This document shows, piece after piece, positions 1 to 5,329 of a stretch of DNA of 10,563 nucleotides. The position numbers were made by a program, and so were the translations under genes. This DNA is from CALGLS01 sp047626155 (GTDB taxonomy: Bacteria > Bacteroidota > Bacteroidia > Chitinophagales > Saprospiraceae): contig JBLHRR010000177.1 of NCBI GenBank assembly GCA_047626155.1, positions 1-10,563 on the forward strand. Reading direction: 5' to 3'. How positions within the stretch are numbered: position 1 is the first letter of the stretch; each line of letters opens with the position of its first letter. The notes under the pieces were generated by a model. The model was not told where the DNA came from, made no database searches, and saw only the letters and a program-made list of their open reading frames with translations.

Positions 1-749
1 GTCCGTCTATCCTTCTTACCTTTCCCTCCTTTTATGAAAATATAGCCATCTGCTGAGCGGACATCTTCAATCCGCAGGTTAAGCACTTCACTCAATCGAA
101 GACCTCCCGAATATATCGCAAACAGAATAGCCTTATGCTTTATATTTTTAGGTTGCTCTAATACAGCATAAACTTCTTTCATACTTAAAACACCAGGTAA
201 GGTCTGCGACTTCTTTGGCCTTTGTATATCATAAAATTCTCGAGGCTGCTCCAATACCTGCTCGTAATAAAACTTAATCGCATTGATAATCGTATTCTGT
301 TTCGTCTCCGAAATCTTGTACTTCACTATCCATTTTGCAACGTAGCCTTCTATCTCTGCCTTTGTAACATCTAGAAGCTTTCTACTTTCAAAATACTTGA
401 AGAAGTAGGTAAGTGCGCCACGATATGCTTTCCAAGTGTTATGAGCGTAGGCTTTCAATATGATCTTCTCGTGCACCCTTGCAAGCTCAATCTTCATAGG
501 TTCTGACAATTCTATTTTAGGAATCGCATTTGTTTGAGTGGGATTCTGTTCCTCATAAGAAGCACCAAATACCTGCTTTAGCAAAGCTAAATTCTCCTTT
601 GTATTCACCACGCTCCACAGCTTTTGCTGATGGTGGTAAAACCGCCCAGGAATGGCCTTAATTCGTTCTCTCCACTTCTTAGCTCCAGGTGGTAGATAAA
701 ACTGAATTCGACGGGCATTTGGCCTAATATTGTAAATTATTGCTTTCAT
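1..749 (-). CDS. Tyrosine recombinase/integrase (C-terminus beyond window)
   Basis: Site-specific DNA recombinase of the XerC/XerD/phage-integrase superfamily. Reading leftward from ATG at 749 gives 249 codons with no stop. Residues 1-65 form an extra basic N-terminal module. Residues about 85-170 are the SAM-like core-binding domain (NTWKAYRGALTYFFKYF). From about 185 the catalytic domain starts (LPGVLSMKEV), with the first catalytic Arg at 218 in SGGLRLSEVLNLRIEDV and the beta-hairpin Lys at 243 in GGKGKKDR. The HxxR motif and the Tyr nucleophile lie off the left edge, so activity cannot be judged. The catalytic part resembles XerC/IntI-type enzymes, but the IntI-specific insertion would be outside the window. 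A consensus -7 box lies only 5 bp ahead of the ATG, and a large inverted repeat lies 56 bp upstream. Confidence 0.93.
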   Translation of the reverse strand, partial: MKAIIYNIRPNARRIQFYLPPGAKKWRERIKAIPGRFYHHQQKLWSVVNTKENLALLKQVFGASYEEQNPTQTNAIPKIELSEPMKIELARVHEKIILKAYAHNTWKAYRGALTYFFKYFESRKLLDVTKAEIEGYVAKWIVKYKISETKQNTIINAIKFYYEQVLEQPREFYDIQRPKKSQTLPGVLSMKEVYAVLEQPKNIKHKAILFAIYSGGLRLSEVLNLRIEDVRSADGYIFIKGGKGKKDRR

Positions 750-754
750 ACTTA

Positions 755-762
755 CAAAAATA
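755..762 (-). promoter_or_regulatory. Probable -7 box of the recombinase gene (TATTTTTG)
   Basis: The minus strand reads TATTTTTG, a full match to the Bacteroidota TAnnTTTG box. It ends 5 bp before the ATG at 749, so transcription would start at or next to the start codon, implying a leaderless or nearly leaderless mRNA. No good TTG -33 element lies at the usual distance. Confidence 0.45.
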
Positions 763-804
763 GATCATTTTATCCATTGTTAACCAGTAAGTTATGAACT
801 TAGC

Positions 805-845
805 CGTTTATAACCGATATTAACGGTTAGTAACGGTTATAAACG
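805..845. repeat. Perfect 12-bp inverted repeat with internal TAACGGTTA repeats; candidate att site or recombinase operator
   Basis: CGTTTATAACCG (805-816) and CGGTTATAAACG (834-845) are exact reverse complements separated by 17 bp. Inside and overlapping are two direct copies of TAACGGTTA (821-829 and 831-839) and a second pairing of TAACCG (811-816) with CGGTTA (824-829). The block lies upstream of the divergent recombinase and ahead of the small zinc-ribbon gene. Repeated inverted core motifs beside an integrase gene are typical of recombinase binding sites. An operator for autoregulation is the alternative. Confidence 0.5.
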
Positions 846-918
846 AATAGCAATTAGAATTTGCTCATTTCTAGTAAACAGTAAAGCCATTTAAAGACCG
901 CTTCCATAAAATTTCAAT

Positions 919-1281
919 ATGAAAAAAACTTGCAAAATCTGTAAAAAAGAATTCGCCGGAAGGTCTGACAAAGTCTTCTGTTCTGTTGCTTGCAAAAACG
1001 ACTACAATATCCGCCTGCAAAAAGTAACTCAGAACGCCGCTAAGAAAATAGACGATCTCCTTCATCGCAATAGATCGATACTTCTTGAGATCATGGGCAA
1101 ACACAAAACGCAGATCAAGATAGACCGCATCATCCTAGACCAAAAGAAATTCAATTTCAACTACATGACAGGATACTCCATCAACAAAGCAGGGAAATTC
1201 TATCACCACATCTACGACTTCTCCTACATGACTTTCAGTTCTGAACAGGTGCTTATTGTTAGAAAGAGGAGTACGATCTAA
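919..1281 (+). CDS. Small zinc-ribbon protein of unknown function
   Basis: A 120-residue protein whose N-terminus carries four cysteines in a treble-clef/zinc-ribbon arrangement: Cys5-x2-Cys8, then Cys21-x3-Cys25 (FCSVAC). The remainder is basic, with a predicted helix at about 30-65 and a beta-rich C-terminal half with many Tyr and Phe residues (FNFNYMTGYSINKAGKFYHH). It has no signal peptide or membrane segment, so it is probably cytosolic. Zn binding is inferred from the Cys spacing. Proteins with this N-terminus occur in Bacteroidota, but I know no assigned role. The ATG is the first in frame and is preceded by AT-rich sequence without a Shine-Dalgarno site. It may be cargo of the neighbouring recombinase, but nothing in the sequence proves this. 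Confidence 0.7.
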   Translation: MKKTCKICKKEFAGRSDKVFCSVACKNDYNIRLQKVTQNAAKKIDDLLHRNRSILLEIMGKHKTQIKIDRIILDQKKFNFNYMTGYSINKAGKFYHHIYDFSYMTFSSEQVLIVRKRSTI

Positions 1282-1320
1282 GATAGGGATTTACCCATTC
1301 CTCGAATGTCGAAACCCGAT

Positions 1321-1384
1321 CCGCCAGAATACCTGAAGGAGACGCAACACAATAGACTGGAAAATCAGATGCTGCTTCTGGCGG
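1321..1384. repeat. 9-bp inverted repeat in a non-coding stretch
   Basis: CCGCCAGAA (1321-1329) is the exact reverse complement of TTCTGGCGG (1376-1384), with 46 bp between them. It lies between the zinc-ribbon gene and the decayed two-component fragments. No T-run follows, so it is not an obvious terminator. Confidence 0.35.
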
Positions 1385-1404
1385 CTTGGACTTGCAACAG
1401 CAGC

Positions 1405-1581
1405 TCAATTCACGAACCCATTCTTTAAAGCAAACCTTACTAAACCCATCACTTTTTTGACCTCTAACTTCTTCATCAAATTTGCTCGATGCGCATCTAT
1501 GATTCGCGGGCTGAGCTGCAGCAATCCTGCAATCTCTTTGTTATCAAGCAGAATAGAAGTAAGTTTCTCAAGTTGAACAGG
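1405..1581 (-). pseudogene. LuxR/NarL-type response regulator, C-terminal fragment
   Basis: Reading leftward from about 1581 to the TGA at 1407-1405 gives 58 codons that match the GerE/LuxR helix-turn-helix: DNKEIAGLLQLSPRIIDAHR (the HTH itself) followed by MKKLEVKKVMGLVRFALKNG, the usual ending of NarL/FixJ family regulators. Several residues normally found between the LT motif and NKEIA are missing. A TAG stops the frame just upstream (1584-1582), and there is no start and no receiver domain. A possible linker remnant (KYLTRVLHS) sits in another frame at about 1580-1618. This is therefore a frameshifted, internally deleted relic of a response regulator. It lies downstream of a histidine-kinase relic on the same strand, the usual order for such pairs. 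Confidence 0.75.
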
Positions 1582-1617
1582 CTATGTAGAACTCTTGTTA
1601 AATACTTTTTCACTGGC

Positions 1618-1689
1618 TTATTGAAAACCTAGTTTTAGTCCCCTCAACTGTTGACCAATCCCATCATGTAAAGATCGAGCGATACAATC
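1618..1689 (-). pseudogene. Histidine kinase (HisKA_3) phosphoacceptor fragment
   Basis: On the minus strand, 23 codons (1689-1621) encode ARSLHDGIGQQLRGLKLGFQ, followed by TAA. This is the dimerisation/phosphoacceptor motif of NarX/DesK-like kinases (RDLHDGIGQQL type), including the phosphorylated His (codon 1668-1666). No sensor, ATPase domain or start remains. It was evidently the partner kinase of the regulator fragment to its left. The fragment breaks off at about 1690, where a PDZ-coding piece on the opposite strand begins, so a rearrangement junction lies there. Confidence 0.7.
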
Positions 1690-1818
1690 CCAGGTTGGGC
1701 AGGAACAAAAGCAGGTATTACAGTCGGCGACGAGATTTTAGAGATAGATGGAAAGGTGGTAAAAGGAATGATTGAAATTGATAAAACCAATTTACGTAAA
1801 GGACTGGAAAGCATTTGA
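1672..1818 (+). pseudogene. PDZ-domain fragment
   Basis: The plus strand from 1672 to the TGA at 1816-1818 is open for 48 codons and encodes a typical PDZ carboxylate-loop/strand region: IPGWAGTKAGITVGDEILEI then DGKVVKGM. Such modules end HtrA/Tsp proteases and retropepsin-like aspartyl proteases of Bacteroidota. Only about half a PDZ domain is present, a TAA lies just upstream (1669-1671), and there is no usable start, so it is debris. The frame shifts into the thioredoxin-like reading frame just before the 15-bp repeat at 1814-1828. Confidence 0.7.
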
Positions 1819-2365
1819 GTGTGTGACATATTTCCGGAATCCAAGTTTTGCAGTTAGTATTTCATTACAAGCACAGTCAGCTAATACGAAGCCCAACATC
1901 AGCCCGGATGAATTTAGTCCAAAAAGAGAAACGACTAACTGGGGCCTTGGCAGTGAAGCTCCCAACTTGCTGCTCAACGATGTGTACTCAAAACAATTCG
2001 ACCTGTACAGCTTACTGGATAAGCCTTTAGTTATTGAATTTACCTCAGCCAATTGCGCTCAATGCACAAAAAATAAAATGGCGTTAAAGTCTTTTTATAA
2101 GCGCTTCAATATTAATCTGCTCAGTATTACGACTGATGAACACATTAACCAAGTCCGCAAATTTATCAAAGAGAATGATCTTCATTGGTCAACTATCTAC
2201 GATGATTCAAAGGTATACAATCAGCAAACTTTCAGTGAAGCCAACTTCACAAAAGCACCGAAATTCCTTTTTATTACACCAGACAAAAAAATACATCGTA
2301 TCTTCTACTCTGACCGCGACATCGGTAAACTAGCCTCTATATTAAAGAAGTATTTTTCCAATTAA
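1772..2365 (+). CDS. TlpA-like thioredoxin-fold protein, 5'-truncated (probable pseudogene)
   Basis: The frame is open for 197 residues from a TTG at 1772 to the TAA at 2363-2365. The thioredoxin/redoxin domain spans about 60-190, with the redox motif NCAQC (Cys95, Cys98) after a typical strand (KPLVIEFTSA) and a KAPKFLFI segment carrying the cis-Pro. The family reduces disulfides or serves as a periplasmic redox partner. Residues about 27-36 (FAVSISLQAQ) look like the end of a lost signal peptide. The codons before them come from the PDZ relic and the 15-bp repeat, so the native start and N-region are gone. There is no in-frame ATG before the active site. If translated, the product would probably stay in the cytoplasm. 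I read it as an exported thioredoxin gene cut off at its 5' end by rearrangement. Confidence 0.7.
   Translation: MKLIKPIYVKDWKAFECVTYFRNPSFAVSISLQAQSANTKPNISPDEFSPKRETTNWGLGSEAPNLLLNDVYSKQFDLYSLLDKPLVIEFTSANCAQCTKNKMALKSFYKRFNINLLSITTDEHINQVRKFIKENDLHWSTIYDDSKVYNQQTFSEANFTKAPKFLFITPDKKIHRIFYSDRDIGKLASILKKYFSN
1814..1828. repeat. 15-bp direct repeat, left copy (TTTGAGTGTGTGACA)
   Basis: Exact copy of the sequence at 2370-2384, in the same orientation. It lies exactly where PDZ-derived sequence ends and the truncated thioredoxin gene begins. Confidence 0.7.
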
Positions 2366-2369
2366 ATAC

Positions 2370-2384
2370 TTTGAGTGTGTGACA
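2370..2384. repeat. 15-bp direct repeat, right copy (TTTGAGTGTGTGACA)
   Basis: Exact match to 1814-1828. It starts 4 bp after the stop codon of the thioredoxin-like gene, so the pair brackets a 541-bp segment holding almost nothing but that gene. The two could be marks of an insertion or two copies of an insertion-sequence end. Confidence 0.7.
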
Positions 2385-2642
2385 AACCGCTCTACAGTAC
2401 CGCAAGGCCGATAGGTTATCTGAGGCTACGCTTGTTGATACTCGATCTGTTTCTAGGCACCAGTTTTTCTTTCACTTTTTACTGCGATATATTGAATAGG
2501 ATTACCATAGAGCGTACTTACTCAAATGAATGGATTCCTTTCAAAGTTATGGAATTATTCTGAGGCCATATCTCAGAACTCTAGGGAGATTTTGTGCTCC
2601 TATCGCTCAACAAAAGTGAGGGCAATATTAAATACTAAATAT

Positions 2643-2872
2643 TAGAGTTTATTCCAAAATAATTTGTGTGTTCTCAAATGCTAATTCTCGCCAGCACTTC
2701 TCATCCCTTCCGCTTTGCGGTTAAATCACTTGACTGTTCACTGAACAGTCACCCTTTGGGATCGCTCTTTAATGTTCGCCCGTAGCTAAGGCTACGAAGT
2801 CAAAAAAGAGCTTCGTTCTGAAAAAAAAACATCTATTTGATTCCGATACAAAACATTTCAGCATAAACTCTA
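2643..2872. repeat. Nested inverted-repeat element (MITE-like or structured RNA)
   Basis: Outer arms TAGAGTTTA (2643-2651) and TAAACTCTA (2864-2872) enclose further stems: ATCCC/GGGAT (2703-2707 with 2758-2762) around a CCGC-TTT-GCGG hairpin (2710-2720) and a near-continuous 10-bp hairpin TGACTGTTCA/TGAACAGTCA (2731-2740 with 2742-2751); then GCTCTTT/AAAGAGC (2764-2770 with 2805-2811) around CGTAGC-TAAG-GCTACG (2781-2796). No coding content. A miniature mobile element or a folded RNA could both look like this. Confidence 0.5.
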
Positions 2873-2908
2873 TTAAACAAAACATATCTTTTTTTTGTTT
2901 TAATTACC

Positions 2909-2916
2909 TATTTTTG
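2909..2916 (+). promoter_or_regulatory. Probable -7 box of the peroxidase gene (TATTTTTG)
   Basis: Full match to TAnnTTTG, 73 bp before the ATG at 2990. A TTTG at 2894-2897 is closer (11 bp) than the usual spacing, so the -33 element is weak or the box uses an activator. Confidence 0.4.
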
Positions 2917-2989
2917 CGGTGCTTAGTTATAGGCATTTTCTTATAGACCAATAGCTGGTCTTTGTGTCGCAACAGGATTAAATTAAAAA

Positions 2990-3478
2990 ATGAATATGAA
3001 GAATCAATTTTATCAATTTGATGCTAAAAGCCTTCAAGGCAAAAAAATATCAATGGATGCCTACAAGGGCAAAACAGTTTTAGTTGTAAACACGGCAAGC
3101 CAATGCGCTTTAACCCCCCAATATGAGGGCCTGGAAGAACTGTATAAAAAATATAGCGATGACGGTCTAGTTATTCTCGGCTTTCCCTGTGACCAATTTG
3201 GGAATCAGGAACCTGGCGATGAAAAATCAATAGCAGAAGGCTGCCTGCTAAACTATGGTGTAACTTTTCCTATGTTCTCAAAGATTGATGTTAATGGAGA
3301 GGAAGCACATCCTATGTATAAATATTTGAAGAAAGAATTGGGCAGTATACTAGGTAACAAAATCAAATGGAATTTTACAAAATTCTTGATCGATCCGGAC
3401 GGTAAGCCGCTTAAAAGATTTGCACCAACTGCATCTCCTAGAAAAATAGAACGATATCTCAAAAAGGTTTTAGACTAA
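2990..3478 (+). CDS. Glutathione peroxidase family protein (thioredoxin-dependent type)
   Basis: Reduces H2O2 and organic hydroperoxides in the cytoplasm. The 162 residues match the family's usual length and have no signal peptide. The peroxidatic residue is Cys39 in NTASQCALTPQYEGLEELY (selenocysteine in some animal homologues). The supporting residues are visible: Gln73 in FPCDQFGNQEPG, and Trp127-Asn128 in KWNFTKFLID. Cys85 (AEGCLLNYGVTFP) sits where the resolving cysteine of plant, yeast and bacterial enzymes lies, so the protein is probably a 2-Cys, thioredoxin-reduced peroxidase despite its name. ATG codons at 2990 and 2996 are both possible; 2990 is chosen as the longer frame. It is monocistronic, with its own promoter box upstream and a strong terminator downstream. 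Confidence 0.93.
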   Translation: MNMKNQFYQFDAKSLQGKKISMDAYKGKTVLVVNTASQCALTPQYEGLEELYKKYSDDGLVILGFPCDQFGNQEPGDEKSIAEGCLLNYGVTFPMFSKIDVNGEEAHPMYKYLKKELGSILGNKIKWNFTKFLIDPDGKPLKRFAPTASPRKIERYLKKVLD

Positions 3479-3532
3479 AAAAAACTTGTGTAATACTGGA
3501 ATATTTTCTGAATTTACACTTTATAAAAAAGA

Positions 3533-3567
3533 CCTTGGGGAAAATTAATCCTCAAGGTTTTTTTTTT
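3533..3567 (+). terminator. Intrinsic terminator after the peroxidase gene
   Basis: CCTTGGGG (3533-3540), a 9-nt loop and CCTCAAGG (3550-3557) form an 8-bp stem with one G-U pair, directly followed by ten T residues (3558-3567). The A-run before the stem could make it partly bidirectional for the convergent hydrolase gene. Confidence 0.88.
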
Positions 3568-3624
3568 AGAAGCTGTTAGAAGTTCTTAGGAGCCAGAGAT
3601 TAATAAGGTTCTGATTTAGACGCA

Positions 3625-3711
3625 GTAGGTTTTGTGCTGACCGAGGCAAAAAAATTGAGCATAGCCGTAGCTACGCGATATTTTTTTAATGAAGGACAGT
3701 GCAAAGCCTAC
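3625..3711. repeat. 87-bp hairpin repeat element
   Basis: The outer arms GTAGGTTTTGTGCTG (3625-3639) and CAGTGCAAAGCCTAC (3697-3711) pair along all 15 positions if three G-U wobbles are allowed. An inner A-run (3648-3654) faces a T-run (3681-3687), and the centre is the perfect palindrome CGTAGCTACG (3666-3675). The wobble pairs suggest conservation as RNA. It lies between two convergent genes. It may be a dispersed REP-like repeat or a terminator-like element for the hydrolase gene. Confidence 0.6.
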
Positions 3712-3750
3712 AAGTATAAATAGGAAAGTTATTATTCACTGACTCCTTAG

Positions 3751-4491
3751 TTATAAACTATATTTTTTCCAATCCTCCTTTTGGAATAGCAATCGATCAA
3801 GTATGATCGACCATACTTCTTGGCTATAAATTACGCCCGTGTGACTTGTATTGACTTCTATGTTTTGATGAACGTCATCCTCCACTTTTTCTATACAGGT
3901 TTCCCAAGCCACTACCCCATCTGTTTTTGAAAAAAGGGCAGTCGTAGGCACAGTTGAAGGAGCGGCTATTTTTGCCACCCATTCAGGGTCAAGGTTACTT
4001 GTTTTGGCTCCACCAGAAATTAATGAAAATAACCACGCTGCATTATTGGGCGCATTCATATCATTAAATGGAGAGCATAAGGTAATGACCTGCCTGATCA
4101 TTCCAGGCTTCCTTTTTGCCAATTCTCGGGCATAGACCCCTCCCAAACTCCATCCGATCAAACTAATATTTTGGCCGGTCTCCAGATGTAGTTTTTCAAT
4201 CTTTTTAATCAGTTGATCCACATCTTTAAATTTGCCCAGATTCATTCCCATCCCCCAGGTTTGAGCCTTATATCCATTTCTTTTCAAAAAATGGGTCAAC
4301 GATTTGACGGATCGGTCATTTCCCATAAAGCCAGGAATGACCATAACAGGGTGCCCGTCCCCTTTTTTTTCAGATCTATGTAGCTTCAAAAAAGAATTTA
4401 ATTTCACTCTTTCAATAATGGTTCTAAAGGGCTCTTTTATATAAGCCCCAATGGAAGGTCTTTGGATGTTCTTTATTTTTTTCCTATTCAT
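3751..4491 (-). CDS. Alpha/beta hydrolase (esterase/lipase-like)
   Basis: A 246-residue serine hydrolase. The catalytic triad is visible: Ser115 in the nucleophile elbow GWSLGG (113-118), Asp191 in SKTDGVVAW and His217 in TSHTGV. PGFMGND (53-59) is the HG-loop equivalent that forms the oxyanion hole. No signal peptide or lipobox is present, so it is probably cytosolic. This fold cleaves carboxylic esters; the substrate is unknown. Being next to phasin-like genes and a WS/DGAT gene, it could hydrolyse storage lipid or polyester, which is inference. The upstream intergenic region carries one copy of the 10-bp repeat element. It converges on the peroxidase gene with a hairpin repeat between them. 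Confidence 0.87.
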   Translation of the reverse strand: MNRKKIKNIQRPSIGAYIKEPFRTIIERVKLNSFLKLHRSEKKGDGHPVMVIPGFMGNDRSVKSLTHFLKRNGYKAQTWGMGMNLGKFKDVDQLIKKIEKLHLETGQNISLIGWSLGGVYARELAKRKPGMIRQVITLCSPFNDMNAPNNAAWLFSLISGGAKTSNLDPEWVAKIAAPSTVPTTALFSKTDGVVAWETCIEKVEDDVHQNIEVNTSHTGVIYSQEVWSIILDRLLFQKEDWKKYSL

Positions 4492-4522
4492 CTTTTATTT
4501 TGGTTCTTGGTCATATTTAGTG

Positions 4523-4652
4523 GATTTGGAATAAGGGTTGATCAGGGTTTTCCACTTGTGTGAATTAATATAAGATGGCGCATATTAAGGGAACCCTGAT
4601 CTACCTATCTACCCTGATCAGCCCTGATCTACCCACTATATATGACGGAGTA
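4523..4652. repeat. 10-bp tandem repeat array A (ACCCTGATCT-type units)
   Basis: At 4593-4635 the plus strand holds about 4.5 units of about 10 bp: ACCCTGATCT, a degenerate ACCTATCT, ACCCTGATCA, GCCCTGATCT, ACCCA. A unit in the opposite orientation (minus ACCCTGATCA) lies at 4539-4548. The whole block, including the flanks GGATTTGG and GGAGTAC, is homologous to the reverse complement of 7712-7825. It sits just upstream of the hydrolase gene. It is either an operator array with one-turn spacing or a dispersed repeat. Confidence 0.65.
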
Positions 4653-4722
4653 CCTTTATTTTTTGAAAAAAACAACACAGTCTATTTCGATTTCTATTGA
4701 TTACGAACAAAGTATTTTATAT

Positions 4723-4755
4723 CAAAAACGGAGACATTCAAACTGAATGTCTCCG
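4723..4755 (-). terminator. Intrinsic terminator of the phasin-like gene cluster
   Basis: CGGAGACATTCA (4729-4740) and TGAATGTCTCCG (4744-4755) form a perfect 12-bp stem with a 3-nt loop. On the minus strand it is followed by TTTTTG. It lies 31 bp beyond the stop of the 159-residue phasin-like gene. Confidence 0.85.
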
Positions 4756-4786
4756 GATATAATATTGGGTATATAACTTTATATTT

Positions 4787-5266
4787 TTAGTTGAACATTT
4801 TACTAAATCGAACTGCGTTTTTGCCCAATTGTTTTTTCACCGTTTCCAATGTGTCAAAAACAATATCTTGTTGTTTTGCTGTGATTTTCAATCCACCTTC
4901 AATGGCTTTAGCAGTAATACTTTGCATTTTTTTGCCATTTTTCATGGAACCCTCTACTAGCTCATCAGCGGTTTCCAAAACAAATTCATTTATTGATTTT
5001 ACTGTTTTCTTAGCCGTTTTGATTCCTCCCTTAGCCGTTTTTTCAATATCAATATTTGCAATTGTTTCCATCACTACCTCGCTCGTTTCAGTTGCCCAGT
5101 ATTTTCCATTTACAGTCACATCGTCCATTACGTCGGTTACGGTTTCCAATACTTTACCAGTAACAGTAGTTGCTGTCTTTTTGATTTTGTTTAAGCTTTC
5201 CGTAAGTTCAACTTTCTCTACTTTGTTAGTTGCCTTTTTTGCAGATTTATTTATTCTTTTTGCCAT
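4787..5266 (-). CDS. Phasin-like granule protein, short form
   Basis: A 159-residue, Lys/Thr/Val-rich, largely helical protein without membrane segments or cysteines. A basic N-terminus (MAKRINKSAKKATNK) precedes amphipathic repeats. The C-terminal 60 residues (about 100-159) align without gaps to residues about 33-92 of the next gene upstream, sharing VEG, KQQDI-x2-DTLE and RFxK. The KQQDI...DTLE heptad resembles the core helix of phasins, proteins that coat polyhydroxyalkanoate or lipid granules. That function is inferred from this likeness and from the neighbours. The gene lies 63 bp after the larger paralogue with no clear promoter of its own and ends in a strong terminator, so the two are probably co-transcribed. 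Confidence 0.65.
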   Translation of the reverse strand: MAKRINKSAKKATNKVEKVELTESLNKIKKTATTVTGKVLETVTDVMDDVTVNGKYWATETSEVVMETIANIDIEKTAKGGIKTAKKTVKSINEFVLETADELVEGSMKNGKKMQSITAKAIEGGLKITAKQQDIVFDTLETVKKQLGKNAVRFSKMFN

Positions 5267-5329
5267 GATATATTAGAATTTAATTATTTTAGAATTTGAT
5301 TTTCAAAAATTTGTTCGAGTGATTATTTC

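Larger units (their letters stand above)
2366..2989. other. Gene-free stretch upstream of the peroxidase gene
   Basis: About 620 bp without a supportable gene. The open frame at 2375-2563 begins inside the 15-bp repeat and has no recognisable domain. The interval holds the right-hand 15-bp repeat, a nested inverted-repeat element (2643-2872) and the probable -7 box of the peroxidase gene. I see nothing in 2385-2640 beyond AT-rich sequence with a weak AATATT palindrome. Confidence 0.5.

Noticed and set aside
1282..1640. attC-like integron sites (GTTRRRY motifs, e.g. near 1573 and 1597)
   Set aside because: The seven-base motif is too short in AT-rich DNA, and no matching RYYYAAC partner with the attC fold was found.
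2375..2563. 62-codon open frame on the plus strand
   Set aside because: It starts inside the 15-bp repeat and shows no domain or start signal.
4593..4635. CRISPR array
   Set aside because: The units are 10 bp and directly adjacent, with no unique spacers and no cas genes.
4791..5276. 161-codon hydrophobic open frame antisense to the short phasin-like gene
   Set aside because: It is the mirror of a Lys/Thr/Val-rich gene: antisense reading of such codons gives Phe/Leu/Ser/Val-rich products. The minus strand has the paralogue match and the terminator.
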